The notes beneath the pieces are model-generated. The model searched no databases. It worked only from the letters and a program-made list of their open reading frames with translations, and was not told the origin of the DNA. Of a stretch of DNA of 64,000 bases, positions 14,066 to 26,779 are shown in pieces (within the stretch, counting starts at the first letter, position 1; the number at the start of each line of letters is the position of its first letter). The stretch covers positions 6,265,443-6,329,442 of the forward strand of contig NC_037266.1 of the NCBI RefSeq assembly GCF_000002425.4. The letters run 5' to 3'. The position numbers were made by a program, and so were the translations under genes. Origin of the DNA: Physcomitrium patens (Eukaryota; Streptophyta; Bryopsida; Funariales; Funariaceae).

Positions 14066-14078
14066 AATATATATATAT

Positions 14079-14119
<41 letters not shown>

Positions 14120-14120
14120 T
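14066..14120. repeat. compound (TA)n(GA)n microsatellite
   Basis: An alternating TA run passes directly into a GA run with a single interruption (gatag). The same TA-then-GA architecture occurs at 32357-32427. Confidence 0.95.
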
Positions 14121-14220
14121 GTAAAAAATTAAAAAAACATGTGTTTATATGTTTTTATACAGTCATATTTCATACTTGCATGTTTTCAAAGTTGATCAAA
14201 ACTATTTTATGTTACACACA

Positions 14221-14229
<9 letters not shown>

Positions 14230-14262
<33 letters not shown>
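14230..14262. repeat. (TA)n microsatellite
   Basis: About 16 perfect TA units in AT-rich spacer. Confidence 0.95.
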
Positions 14263-14265
<3 letters not shown>

Positions 14266-14564
14266 GTTTGAGATTATGTGAATTTTGATCCTTTTTTGTT
14301 TGACGAATTAAAAAATACCAATTCTTCATGCACTATTTCTTCCTACGTTGACTTCAACGTGAATATATATACTTCCTGACACTATTTAGAACCAAATTCA
14401 TGCATAAAATTCCATTGTTATTTAAAATTTTAGAACGATATATATTTCTAAACTCCAAATCAATAATTCATATAATAATAAAAAATACCATTTTGAATTT
14501 TTATTGTAATTTTACACAGTGTAAGACTAAAACAAAGGTGAGGTTCAATTATTATTACGGACAC

Positions 14565-15200
14565 ATGGCAGCTCAAGCGTGGCTGAAGCATAGTCCACGT
14601 GAGGTGAGGGATTGGATGATAGTGTTGCACGGTGTCGAGGATCATGCCCATGTCCTACCACCAAACAGTACCCACTTCCGTGGAGGTGACGTCAACAACC
14701 ACTGAACGATTCCGGGATGGAATTGGCACGAGAGGGGACACACCTCCAAAAGACGAACGAATGAAGAACAATATGAATACCTCATCATAGGAATATCATC
14801 CACGGCATTCGTACAATTATTGTCCAAGTGCCGACACTGGGAATAATTTGTATTCTCTGAATTGTTAAGTCCACGTGGCAAAGACTCGCTGGCACTAATG
14901 GTGGCACATTGCGCCTTTCGTTATTCAAAGCAACTTTTATTCAGTCTGAGGGTCGACTTTAAATAAAAAGTTTCACGAGGAAGGGCAAAGTTGCTGCTGC
15001 CTGGGGACAAACGAACAGACCCGGAGGCCGCGTGAGCGGAGTCATGGGAAGAGCTCCGTTGGCCCATCGACCAGGTCTCCGTTGGAAGCGCACCCTATTT
15101 CCGTCCACAAGAGGGCCACAGCGCCGCGTACAATGCCTCCACATCTGCTATTTGGGGGGGGGTATTAGTTGGGCTATTGCCAGCCCCTTCCCAGCCAAGG
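14565..15200. promoter_or_regulatory. GC-richer island with bZIP-type sites
   Basis: Inside an AT-rich spacer this 0.6-kb island contains a CACGTG core at about 14596 (tccacgtgagg), a palindromic TGACGTCA at about 14687 (ggtgacgtcaac), and CCACGTGG at about 14870. These are the classic G-box and CRE-like cores bound by plant bZIP and bHLH factors. Open frames on both strands show no domain. It could be a promoter or the 5' end of an unrecognised or non-coding transcript, or chance. Confidence 0.3.
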
Positions 15201-16708
15201 CCAACCTGGACGATACTCCTTTTATATATTTCTCTTTTTTTGTTAATATTCTTGGCGCTCTCCCCAAAAATTGCATTATAGAACTGCATTATGTGGGTGA
15301 ATGTGATGAGAATGGATACAATTTTCACTAGAACATTCCTAACATGGGGTTACAAATAGCATGATCCACCTTTTCAACTTTTACTTTACGTTTCGAAAAA
15401 GAAAAAGTTCGACGGTATTTTGTTTTGTGCTTTTTGTGCTTTGTGTGCATTCCATTTCACGTTTTTGTTTTATTGAGCGTTATTTTCTATGTATTATTGG
15501 TACAAGCTACTGCTTGAATACTTGTTTAGTTTCACTCTCTTTTCCTCTTCGCTTATCTTTTGCTGTTGATGTGTATTTGCCTTGCAGTATGAAAATCTTG
15601 CATGGGCCTCTATAGTTGCCAATGTTTTAAGAATTCCTTACGCTGCACAGCTCCTGGTTAAAAATTAACATACATGTTTTTTGATTTTTTTTTTTTGGAT
15701 TCTTAATGTGGGTAGCCATTTTATGTCAAAAAGGTTTGCTGGATTTTAATGCTAGCTTGAATCTATTTTTTAACATTTACGGTCATAAAATTAAATTTTA
15801 TTTCACTCACAAAATCCTTACGGAAAGAAAAAAAAGAAAAAAAAGCCTTTGCTCTGAACTGAGGGTATGATCGTTGACGTGGAACATGGGTCACATTGTC
15901 AGGTTCAGAGTTACATCAGTCATGTTGTATAATCTGTATACTATGTGGGAATCTGCCACCCTTCAAAGTCTGATGATGGAATCAGGTACTCTACTTGTGT
16001 CGATTGAGATGATGTGAAGCAGTACTTGTATCTGGAGTACACCGTATGGTACCGAAATTAGACAGGTTACGCACACAATTTCCAATTCTGTTCCATTCCT
16101 GCAGTACCCTGTCTCTTGCACGATTACAGATCCAGATTAGGGTGCGACTTCAAGGTTGGTGTGCTGACAAACCCAATTTATACTTGGTAAGCACTGTGTA
16201 ATCACTGGGGTTAACAATGCATCAATTTTAGGTTGCTACTGCAAAATTGTATCATCCACGTCAAACACCTCAGATTTTCAAAACGTGGCATTGAAGTCCT
16301 TTACCTGTGCAAGACTCCCAAGTATTCTTCACTAACCTGCCCATGATGAACCAGGTGATGGTCCAGCCCCATTGCCGTGCAAGAATTCATATGTGTGATA
16401 TGAATGCAGAGATATAGGGATCCAGTGGGCAACTATTGTTAAGGATTTGGTTGGGTAATAAAGAATCAAGAATACCTGAATTCTTCCAGTTCATGTACAT
16501 AAGCTAATTGAAAAGAAAATTTGAGATTAAAAGCTCCCAGGACACCATAAATACAAAGCCTGGAAGTTCACAAACTCTTCTGAAGAGTATATGATGAATT
16601 ACTACTGTATTCGGAACCAACTAATATATTGACAACCTCCAAACAAAGTAGGGACCGTATCATAGGTCACACGAAAATTTCCTAACAGAATGTTGAATAC
16701 CTTCACAG
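15201..16708. other. intergenic region and probable 3' UTR of the IST1-like gene
   Basis: AT-rich at the left, closer to genic composition from about 15850. The right part probably holds the 3' UTR of the minus-strand IST1-like gene that ends at 16709. A+G tracts occur at 15822-15845. No gene is supported. Confidence 0.45.
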
Positions 16709-19700
16709 CTACCGCCGAAATGGCAGCTTTAGAGCCTCAAACCGTGCTTCCAAATCATCATCCTCAATTACCCTTGGAGAGGGATCAATGTCGAAAACCC
16801 TTACAGTGGTTGAAAAGTCCGACCCTGGCGGGTTTGTGCTTGGCGGATAGCTACAATCTGTTTTAGGCGTGAAAGAGTAATCATTCGAGCCATACTTTTG
16901 TGTACTGGAGAAGCGCGAAGGATTGTCCTCATCTTCGTAGTCAAAGCGTGCAGACCGTTGAAAACTCCCAAGACGCGAAGGCTCACGGGATCTACCAATC
17001 GATCCTTCTTCGTCAAATAATGGAGAGCCTTCACGGCCCTTGGCATCAAATCTGGAACTGTTTAGCCTACCAGCAAAAGGTTGGTCATATGATGAATGGT
17101 TTCCTTCCACTCTTGATAAATCAGGATCGTCGTAATGGTTACGATTACCAGTGTCCATCACACTGTAGTGGAGTGAAGTTTTGCCACTGTCAACATCAAA
17201 GGTGTGTCTGTCGGATTCCTTTCCAGATTTCCAATTGAAGCTGCCTGATTTACTCCTAAATGTGCTACTGCCACCATAGGTTCGGCTCTCACTTTCTTGC
17301 GTTGCAGCCCTTGCGGTGATTGAGTTTTCACCACCACTGTCGTCGTCATCAAATGCCGGCCTGCTTGAAGTATCTTCTGTTTGAAAATCTAGTTTGGTTG
17401 CCTTCAACGGGGGCCTCTGATCTTCAAATAACTCAGACGGATCAGTGCGCTCATATAAGGCATTGGACCTAGGTTTCTTCCCACCAGCCCCCCTGCCACG
17501 AGGTACGTCATACTCAGCAGTATCGCTATCACTATCACTAAATCTTGCTGGTGCTGGGCTCCTCCCTTGACCAAGTCTGCTCTGAATGGAATTTACTTTC
17601 AATCGAAGATTGCCGTGATCGTCGTCATCATCATCACCATCACTGTCCAAATCTGTAGCGCTTTCCTCGTCCTCAACTGGAGGAATTGAATTCTGTCTTC
17701 CAAGCTTGTCAGGCACCCTGGTGCCAAAATCACCGCTTTGCTTTCGAGCCAGCTCAGCTGCAGCTCGCGCAGCTGCTACTGCACGGTTAGCTGAGTCAGC
17801 AGCGGCTTTTGCAGCGGAAGCCACATCGAAGTAATTACCTTGGTGTTCCTTTCTCGTCGACACAGAAGTGCTTGACTTGGCATCAGATCTCAAATCCGAA
17901 GAAGTCGCTTGGTGTGGGACATGTGACACCTGATCAACTGTGTCCACCTTTCGAATAGGAGTAACTGTCGGTGAAGGAGGCACATACTTTGTAGGTGAAG
18001 GAGGCACATACTTTGTAGGTGACGGAGGCTCGTACTTTGTAGGTGGAGGGATGTTCTTAAACGGGATTTGGGGCTCTCTCTCGTCCTCATGTAAAGATCC
18101 AGATGAAGATAGTCCAGACAAGTCCGATGACATTCGCGACAAAGTTCTGGTGGGAACGTCCCTAGCAGCATCATAGGTCCCACTGGATTGTGAACGGGCT
18201 AATTGGGGAGGGGGCTTCTCATTTGCTCCAAGGAAATGATTAGGTCCATCCTGTACACAGAAAATAAATTCAGAAAAGCAAGAAAAAGCAAATGATAACA
18301 TCATTTAACAAAATCCACGCAAAAGAAATTGAAAAAGTGGGCAAGAAAAATCACATTGATATTCTGCTAGTATTATTTGTTAATCGTAACGGGTCCTACA
18401 ACACAATATAAACAGTGTGAGGAGAGTGAAAGTGTTGGGAACAGGATCAAACAATGAGTCCGAAGACTTACGAGCAAATCTTCGTGAGATTTTGTGAGTT
18501 CTGCTTCAGTATCTGCAGAATCCCAGCTAACACTATGCTCAGCAGCAATCTCTTTCAGCAACTTCAGTTTCACCTCTCCAGAAGGCGCACGTACCGAAAG
18601 CTTTTCTATTATCTGCAATTGACACCACACAAGATAACATCCAAATATAAATATCAAGCATCACCGTAAACAAAATTAGAGTTCAAAATTGATACGTTAG
18701 TGCTAACAACTTCAATTTTTCATCCGTGTCCAAGTTTTTGTGCAATGATCCACCTGGAGAAATCATTGTGCAGTGAAAGAAACTTTTTTCGTAGATATCT
18801 CAACTTCAACTAAGGTACAGTCGAATGCATTGAAGACAATATAAAAACTGAATTCCAAGAAGATACCTACCCGACGATTGACACCACAGTCGGGACGGAG
18901 CTCTGCTGCAGCTGCGGCGAACTCTTTCCCATATTTAGCAGCGAAAAGTTGGCGGATTTGTAGAAGTTCAGGCAAATCAGAACAGCGTGGAGACGCAAAT
19001 ATCAAACTTGAGATGGCCTCCTTCAAATCCAAGGGACAATTTCTGCACATTCAACATGGCACTCATTATCCACTAACAAAATTGGCATTCGTAACAATTT
19101 TCAAAGTGGTGATACAACCGAAGTATTACAATGAGTATAACTGTGAGTTAGAGAAACAGGGGAGAAGACGACTCTATTAGAACAAGATAGCTTACTTTTG
19201 AGCCTCTATTATAGGAAGTCGGACAGCCACAAGTTCGGAGAATAGTTCAAGTATGTCATATGCTGCCAAAATATTTTGCTCTCGAATAATGTGCTCAACC
19301 TGGTGTTAAGAGTTTCATTTGGATGAAACAGGTGCGAGAATGAAATATGTGAATAAAGACACTTCAGAAACAATTGAATCATCGGTCTGTTCTCATCCAG
19401 GACATGAAGGTGAATATGCTAATGCCTGACTGGAGCTCGCGGAAAACTCAGTTAGGACGGCAGTTTTAAACCTTGGAATGAAAGGAATAGGTGAAGGAGA
19501 GACACGCACGCGTATCCTTGCACTGGGCTCTTGTCCACTGGTGAGTAGCTGAGCAATCTCTTTACGCATCTGCTTGACCTGAAGGTCTCTCTTATTTCGT
19601 AATAACTTAATGCGTGCCATTGCCAGCTTCAGCAATGTCTTACTGCAAAGTCAGAAATGATAGGAAGATGGTTATTAATCAAATTTAAATCATCAAAGGC

Positions 19701-19876
19701 ATGATATCAAATGCGAAGTAAACGATGGGAGGTCACAACGGACAAGCCTATGTGAGTATTACCAGCTTCACCATGATTAATTGATCAGATCAATCAGAAT
19801 TCCACATCTTGGGCACCGGTTGTCATACTCACCATTTCTGGGTTTTGAAGCCCTTCCCAAGCATAGAATCCCACAT
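16709..19876 (-). CDS. ISTL: IST1-like ESCRT-III-associated protein
   Basis: IST1-family proteins bind ESCRT-III (CHMP1) and regulate Vps4/SKD1 in multivesicular-body sorting on endosomes. Exons in transcript order: 19876-19833, 19642-19510, 19299-19196, 19042-18871, 18612-18472, 18250-16709; all are GT-AG and in phase, giving 711 residues. The tiny first exon encodes MWDSMLGKGFKTQK and joins mid-codon to CKTLLKLAMARIKLLRNKR, the canonical IST1 start, which fixes the start codon. The IST1 helical domain runs to about residue 185 (VEHIIREQNILAAYDILEL, RPDCGVNRRIIEKLSVRAP). The long low-complexity last exon contains Pro-Ser-Pro-Thr repeats, an Ala-rich helix, an acidic Asp run and the conserved FEALK..R end. 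Plants have many IST1-like paralogues, and I cannot tell which member this is. Confidence 0.93.
17970..18041 (-). repeat. three 24-bp in-frame repeats in the IST1-like gene
   Basis: Three head-to-tail 24-bp units encode KYxPPSPT three times (KYEPPSPT, then KYVPPSPT twice). Two units are identical or nearly so at the DNA level, suggesting recent slippage. Such Pro-rich units are plausible SH3-like or kinase target sites, but this is not shown. Confidence 0.9.
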
Positions 19877-21480
19877 GGTGACGGTGGTGGTTCGCGCAGC
19901 TTCTGCTTGAAAACGAAACTCCACGTCTTCGTAAGCTTACCTGAGATTTCATGTAAAACCAAAATAAGCTTAGACTGTAACCACTGCACCAAAGCCCATG
20001 GTGCTGGAAGCCATCCGAAAATATAAGACATTGACTCATAGTCGTTGGTAGTGTTAAAATGCCTTTCATCAAAAGATCTCAACACTTTACACATTAAATT
20101 TGTCGATATTCTCAAAAATGACCCTCAATGGTGCAAAGAAAAGAGAAATTTGTCACGTAATAAATTTGCACTTGAAAGAATATCAAACTCAACAAGAATA
20201 AAAACAGTATCTCTAACTTCTGCCTATCCTCATAATTCAAAAAATCTTTATCAGAAATTTGCAGAAGCGTAATTCAGACAAACAGCAGCTCCAATCAGCC
20301 AAGCAATTGTCATCGTTTTGACTATTATCATAATCTATTCGACCTTAGGTTTCATCTTCATCGTGGAACGTGAAAGCAGCACGAAATGCTATTGAAGTAA
20401 GGTAACCTACTTAAATGACGCAGTAGTCGCGAATTCAAGTATGAATCTAGAGATATTAATGCTGCAAAATAATGCACGTAGGTGAGTTTGTACAGGAGGC
20501 AACTACTGCACTGTTCGAATCAAAAAGTTAAAGACTTGATCCATGCAATGCCTTCTCTGCATTAACTGTATAAGGTGTAACACATGGGAGATGGCCGTGC
20601 AGAGGTAAGTCTAATTTGCAAAGCTAATGCTGTTACTTGAAATGTAGTGCGCCCTCTCCTCTTCTAGACCGATGGAGAATCTGGAATACGAGCGTTTACA
20701 TCACAGAAAATCGTGTGGCTGCAAATTCTTGATCCTATGAAAGCAATTCAAGATATCATCATTTTGGTAAGCACGATCAGATAAAGAGCATCCACCATAA
20801 TAACCTCTTCGACCAATCCCCGGCAAGCTGGCGAGTGAAATGCACTCCAGAGATCCAAGGATTTTCTATGCAAAAAAACGTTTCTGCCTAATTCTCAAAC
20901 ACAACGTCGGAAATTCCAGTCCCAGGTACTGAAATACTACAGCTAAACCTGACCCCTCAACTGGATGATCTGTACTAGAAAAACAAATAAACACTTTGAC
21001 AAAACTGAAAGAGAAACTTTTAATTCCATAAAAATCAACATTTACTTGAAATGCAAACGAGAACCTATCCATTCATCTACTGCAAACGCAAGTTCTAACA
21101 TTTGCAACGGAACACACATCTATAACCACGAAATCAAATTCCAAATAACCGTGATAAATGAGACGTGAAGGACACATTGACCACCCTCGACAATGAGGAC
21201 TCTATACGGCCGGAAAAATTTCGACACCACGCCACAGATTGACAAACCTCACAAGCTTCTTTTTCAAAACGGTTTCCGCACTTCCTTCTCGCGCCTCAGA
21301 GAATACCAGTCCACGCAAAAGATCCAATCAATCAAAGTCTCCTCGGAACCAGCAGCTCACACTCCACATCGAGAAATAATCAGACCAGAATCAACAACGC
21401 CGAAGCTCTGCGACGATAGATCATCGCGAGAGAATACGGGAGCTTGCAAGTAGGGTTGCCCAGTGAGAGAGAGACGAAGT
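19877..21480 (-). promoter_or_regulatory. 5' UTR, probable leader intron and promoter of the IST1-like gene
   Basis: No coherent coding exon is found upstream of the ATG at 19876. Composition is intron-like from about 19960 to 20860. From about 21190 to 21480 the sequence becomes GC-richer and resembles a transcribed leader on the minus strand. A leader intron is therefore likely but its ends are not defined. Confidence 0.35.
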
Positions 21481-24400
21481 TCCCAATCACGTTCCTACCA
21501 CAGTTCCCTGTGTTCTCGAGCCGTTGGAAGCATGAGTACGTGCCGGAACTTTAACGAATGTTGGAGAAAGTTTGGATCGGGTACAAGAATCCACAGAATT
21601 TCTGAGACATAATACGTTTCTGAAGATTCGCTTATGAAGGGATCGTTTTCAGAATTTTAGGATCAATCAACTGAATTAATTACTTATTTTAGATTATCCA
21701 CGTCCCCCGCCAACTGCGCCTTTTCGCAGGTTTGTTGTTTGCAATCTTGGCGGGACTATGCGTTGTTTTTTGAACGGGAGAGTCAGGTTGCTGCTCAAGC
21801 ACATTGCAGCGGGGAGCTGTAAGTATGAAGCTCCATCGCCACTGCTATGGAGTGGGAAGATCGGATGGGAATTCGTGAGGCAGAACTGCAGCTATCGGTC
21901 ATGGCAACTATGGCGGGCTCTCTGTTGTCTTACCCGCCCTCCTCCGTGACTTTGGGATTGTGTCCATGCCATCCGTGCTTGCTTCAGCTTGATTCGTAGC
22001 GGCAATAAGGTTAATGTCGGTTGAACTCTGCTGATTCAGGACGATACGTGGCGCAGATTGTCTTCCAAGAGCCGTACATGCGCTGGAGAGCAGGTAACAC
22101 ATCAAAATTGTTGTATATGATGGTAGTCGTGAAATCTCGGTTCGCTATGGTCCTATGAGATGGATTGCTTCACTCCGGACGTTTTTGAGAAATTTAGTCG
22201 AATGACGTTGTTCTGAGTTATTTGTTTGTTTGTTTGTTTTATTTTTCTGTCGGTGGGTGGGGGAGCAGTTGACGAGATGCGGAGAATTCTATGTATTGAT
22301 GGCAGGAGTTGCAATTGCACTTGTTCCAAAACAGTTTGTTCATCATGCGATAAAAGTCATTTAGCTATGATATTGAGTGATCAGTAAATCACTGGTGAAA
22401 CATCAGATGTCCCGGAAGCTGTTTGCACAACGCTCTGTATTCTTGCTCGGTTCTGTACTCGACGGCAACTTCTGATTCAATTGCAGATCTTACAGATTTT
22501 GTTAAATACTACATCACTGCAGATTCTTGTCCTCAAGCTTTTACTTAACGGTCGCTCTTTGTTTTCGGCTTTGGCTTTATAGTGGGAACAACCAGCTATG
22601 TGCGAGATTCATGTGATTTCGTTGAATTAGATATTAGGATGCTAATAATGGCAAATTGAGACGAATGTATTGACTGCAAGTTACTGTTACAACGGGTATC
22701 AAGAGTTGCCCTAATTGGTATGGTGTTGGGTGTATGTCATTGCCCATTGCAGACATATGAGTCTGTACGAGGTAACGCAAAATGCGCATAACATGGGCAT
22801 GATATTTGTCACACAGTATCTTTCGCCAGGTAATGTTGAAATTGGACGATAGATGGTTGAGGAATTTTTTTGAGATCGTCCATGAAGGTTTCATGTACAA
22901 AAGTTCCTGTGCCCACCAGGTTCTAGTAAAACTATCCAGTAAGAATGGGATCAATCTACTTTGGACGTTGCAGTGGTTAATAATTGAAGGCATGATACAC
23001 TTCCTGTCTGGATAATTTTAGGGCCAACCTGCGCGACTTGCACCGATTATACAAACTGAAAGCACTTTCCTATACAAAGAATCTGCAGTCTGCCTGACGA
23101 GATGTGCTTGAAGCGTACCGAACAATCTCGGAAAATGTTAGATTAATGGTTTCTTTAGTGGGAATTGTTAACCGGGACTTGAATCTCTAAACCTCTAAAC
23201 TTGGTCTCATCTTAAGACCCTGGTTTCTTCAAGCTTATCCGACGGAGAACTGACGTCGATATCCGACAACGATACAATTATGTAATGAATTGCTGGGTTC
23301 GCTTTGATTTTATACTACGAAATCTGCTTTTGCCGAACGGTTGCATCACCCATCACCTTACTGTTGATCATCGGATCGAGAGGAGCATGCGATGATGCAG
23401 ACGTTAATCGAAATCCTAAAAACCTTAGTAGTACTGCATCTAGCAATACTGTACCTCTACCTTGTTCCTGAGCCAGTCATCACGGCTGTACAGATGCAAT
23501 TATTAGTCGTAGATATTCATAGCATATTGTCCAGCTTCCTCGAAACAAACAGATATAATTCATTTTCTGACACACTTGAACATGATCATGTGTAAGAAAA
23601 CGAGACTCTGATTGACCAAAGTTACGGTGCTCCCGATGCTTACAAGCAATCCTATCTGGTATCTAGATCCTTTGTGGCCCTACAGCCACCCTCTTCGTTT
23701 GGCTCTTCAACTCCCATCACCGATTTGAGTTCTATTCTGCTGAAAGTGATGCATAATTTTGAAACCACGCCCTTTCTGAAGTTCAATGTAGTTCCTAGAA
23801 TACTTGACAAACTTTCAAATTGAATTGCGATTATGTCATCGACTATGTTCGAATTAGGGGGAATGTTATTGATTACTTTGCACCTCAGATATGCTGAAAT
23901 GAAAGTCATGTGCGAAGGGTCTCGTTTTGGTCCAGTTAAGCAGCAACTTCTGGATTCGGAATTGTTGAAATGAGAGCTTTCTAGGTTACTTAGCTTCCGA
24001 AGTGGGTGGGCGTTACTGTAGCATCATACTCTCCTAAGCTTACCATGGAATTGTTGAATTCTTCGTCGTCAATCCTCCGAGAGCAATTACGATGCAGTGG
24101 ATGAGCAATGTGGCTGAGCCGCTATGTACTGTCTGAGTGTGCTGGAATTTTCATTGCTCTGGTTTCTGATTAGCTCATACGGTCTCAATTTCTCCTTCCA
24201 CAAGATTAACCGAGACAAGCTGAAAAAGGGTGCGATAGTCTGCAATTTGTTAATGCTTTGATCACAGTGAAGGATGCATCTACAAATTTCCTCGCAGCAA
24301 CAAACGGTCGCGAGAAAAACCGAGGTGTATTCCGAGTCGCTATTGTCATTGGTGGCATTGACTGTCAAGCCCTTCATCTGTACACGATCAAAAACAAATA

Positions 24401-24885
24401 TCAAATAAAATTGTCGATGTCAAATGGGCGTTGTATATGTATGATGGTGAGCGATTGACATGGGTGGAGTTGACTTTTTCATATTGTGATAAAGCTCATG
24501 ACAACCGCTTTTTAAATACAACGAGGTATAACCACAGGTTTAGACTCCGCCGCGCCTCACCACACCTTCAATCGTGGCTGCGAGGTACTGTGGCTGTTCT
24601 TGTTTTTCTGTGAGTCTCTGAATTGCTCCGTTGCTGTTGCTTTGCAGCAAAGCGTTGTCAATGGGTTCGATTGATTTGGCTAATTTCCGCGACTTCCTAT
24701 AATCAAATACTCTGGTTTTAGCCCTTAGTGACAAGGGGTGGCCACTAGCTTTGTCTCCTTAGGGTTTGTCTCGCGATACATGTAACAGCACTCCAACTTT
24801 CACTATTAACAGAATTGGTGAAGATAACATGACAATGAGTAATTTAACCTGACTGGAAATTTTTCCTCGTTTACTCTGTCCCTCT
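21481..24885. other. unassigned region, possibly a decayed gene
   Basis: Composition is closer to genic than to the AT deserts, yet stops interrupt every frame and no domain is recognised. A possible first exon on + starts with ATG at 21758 and reaches a GTAAGT donor near 21820, downstream of a TTGGCGGGA E2F-like motif at about 21745. Because the receiver-domain remnant at 24890 lies in the same orientation, this stretch may be the eroded body of a histidine-kinase gene. I could not identify its other domains. Confidence 0.3.
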
Positions 24886-24889
24886 TGCA

Positions 24890-25083
24890 AATGCCTTCGA
24901 TGGATGGCTACGAATCCTGGAAGGCAGTTCGAGAGTTTGAGAAAGCATTTTTTACGCAGAACTGGTATTGTGGCGCTGACAATAAATGAGATGGCCAGCG
25001 AAATGCAAAAGAGCTTGAATGTTGGAATGACTGCATTTCTTGCCAAGCCCACCGATCAAGAATATATGGTTCGGGTAATTCAG
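24890..25083 (+). pseudogene. decayed receiver-domain exon of a response regulator or hybrid histidine kinase
   Basis: The + strand reads QMPSMDGYE, the motif after the phospho-acceptor Asp of receiver domains. One frame over it reads RTGIVALTINEMASE, then NVGMTAFLAKP, matching the conserved IVALTANAMA..C..AGMD.FL.KP region with its signature Lys (KP). The shift lies in or beside the T run at about 24948, so the two halves are out of frame. The end ATTCAG|GTTGG looks like a former splice donor, while the expected acceptor reads TTGCAA instead of an AG. No intact kinase or upstream receiver part is found nearby. The family call is firm from motifs; pseudogene status follows from the frame break. 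Confidence 0.6.
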
Positions 25084-26110
25084 GTTGGCTCTTCATGCGT
25101 TGACGAGAAGAAACCATCTTGCTCTATCGCTCTGTTTATATCTTCGGAGACGGCCTGAGCACATACCACTGACCACTAAGGGATTTGTGAGCTTTCCTGG
25201 AAACGACTTTGTTAGGATGACTTTTCAACACTATTTCCCCCAATTTGGAGTCTGTCAGTTAAGAAGAAATTGTGCAAAAAGATGTCTTCGGCAATATTTT
25301 TTTAAAAAATAAAAATAAAAACGTGACGTAGTTTGGTTCACTCGATTGGCTTGTACTTCTACACACATAGACGGTCAACACTGTTCTTTTCAAGACTCCA
25401 CGCCAGTAGTTCCTAAGAGCGGTCTTTGCACAATATTGCACAATGCTTATAAGTCTCACCAATTGGAAGATTAAATCTAAGCACACAGAGATAGTCACAT
25501 GGAAAATAAGTTACATGCACGGAGAATTTTTTATAAATCACGTAAAGTACAAAAAGAAAACACCACAAACAATTCTTAGAAACTAAAGAAAATAATCTCA
25601 AAATAAACCAATGACTTTGATGACTGTGTGGAGAAGGAAGATGTAGGAGCAAGTCATCCATCAGTATTCACTCATTCTTGAATATCATCCACTGAAGTAC
25701 ACTAGATCGTAAAATCACGGACTAAATACGCATTTAATCTTTGAGCTCTGCTCGAGAAAGTATCTTAATAAGCATGGTTATTTGTTTTCATCGCGCACGT
25801 CACATCGTGTAATTTCACAGGATGGTGGAGGTTGGGGGTGGGCAGTTGAGCCATAGCATTTGCGGAGAGTGCTCGGAACTGGAATATAGGTCCGCTGGGG
25901 GGCTTGATAACTGCGTGGGCGGTGATATTATTAGGCACGGTTCAAGGACTCAACCTGCTCTCCTATCTTCTGTTAGCTGATGAAGGTATAGTGCCGCATG
26001 AGCCCTCCATTTTGTTCCCTTGCAGGAGAAATGCTGGAGCAGAAAGGCCAGAAACGTCAACCATCTCACTTTGGCTGCAAATAAGGTAAAAAGTTCTATC
26101 AATGCAACAA
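25084..26110. other. intergenic, no gene seen
   Basis: Short frames occur on both strands, none with a domain or a credible splice structure. It separates the receiver remnant from the tandem array. Confidence 0.4.
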
Positions 26111-26111
26111 G

Positions 26112-26385
26112 CATGCTTATATAACAAAATTTTATTGTATATCTCAAGTTGTAATTGACCACTACATGTTTATATAACAAAATTTTATTGTATATCTCAA
26201 GTTGTAATTGACCACTACATGTTTACATAACAAAATTTTATTGTATATCTCAAGTTGTAATTGACCACTACATGTTTATATAACAAAATTTTATTGTATA
26301 TCTCAAGTTGTAATTGACCACTACATGTTTACATAACAAAATTTTATTGTATATCTCAAGTTGTAATTGACCACTACATGTTTGA
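26112..26385. repeat. 53-bp tandem repeat, five copies
   Basis: The anchor TAACAAAATTTTATTGTATA recurs at 26122, 26175, 26228, 26281 and 26334, a constant spacing of 53 bp. Copies are almost identical. The base before the anchor alternates (TTATATAAC in copies 2 and 4, TTACATAAC in copies 3 and 5), indicating duplication of a 106-bp dimer. It is non-coding. Confidence 0.97.
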
Positions 26386-26779
26386 GCAGTTATGTTTTTG
26401 GCTTAGTTGACAGATGAATTAGTTGAGGCATTGGGTGCTTTCAGGATTTTCTAGATGAAAAGAATCCATCTATGGGTTATTAGAACGTTTCTGATTGCTG
26501 TTGTATTTCAATGATTCCAGGCTTTGATCTGAGTATGATTGAAGTTAATTTATGGTAATTTAATTTCTTACACTGCTGAGTCAGCCAAAGTACGACCCTT
26601 GTTATCCTGTTCGTCCGACAATTAAATGGCTACTGTGTAATTACTTGTGCAAGCATGCAAAGCTGACCAATAGGATGCCATAAAAGTACTCGTTGGCTAC
26701 TAGATATGTCTAGCCTACCCAAAAGGACCAACTCAATCTGCTGCTACCAGACAGGAGTAAATGATTTGTTCGCTGTTAA

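Larger units (their letters stand above)
12280..14540. other. AT-rich intergenic desert
   Basis: Very AT-rich sequence with stops in all frames. It contains short (TA)n at 12841-12865, a compound TA/GA repeat at 14066-14120, (TA)n at 14230-14262, and the inverted-repeat element at 13207-13456. No gene is seen. Confidence 0.7.
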
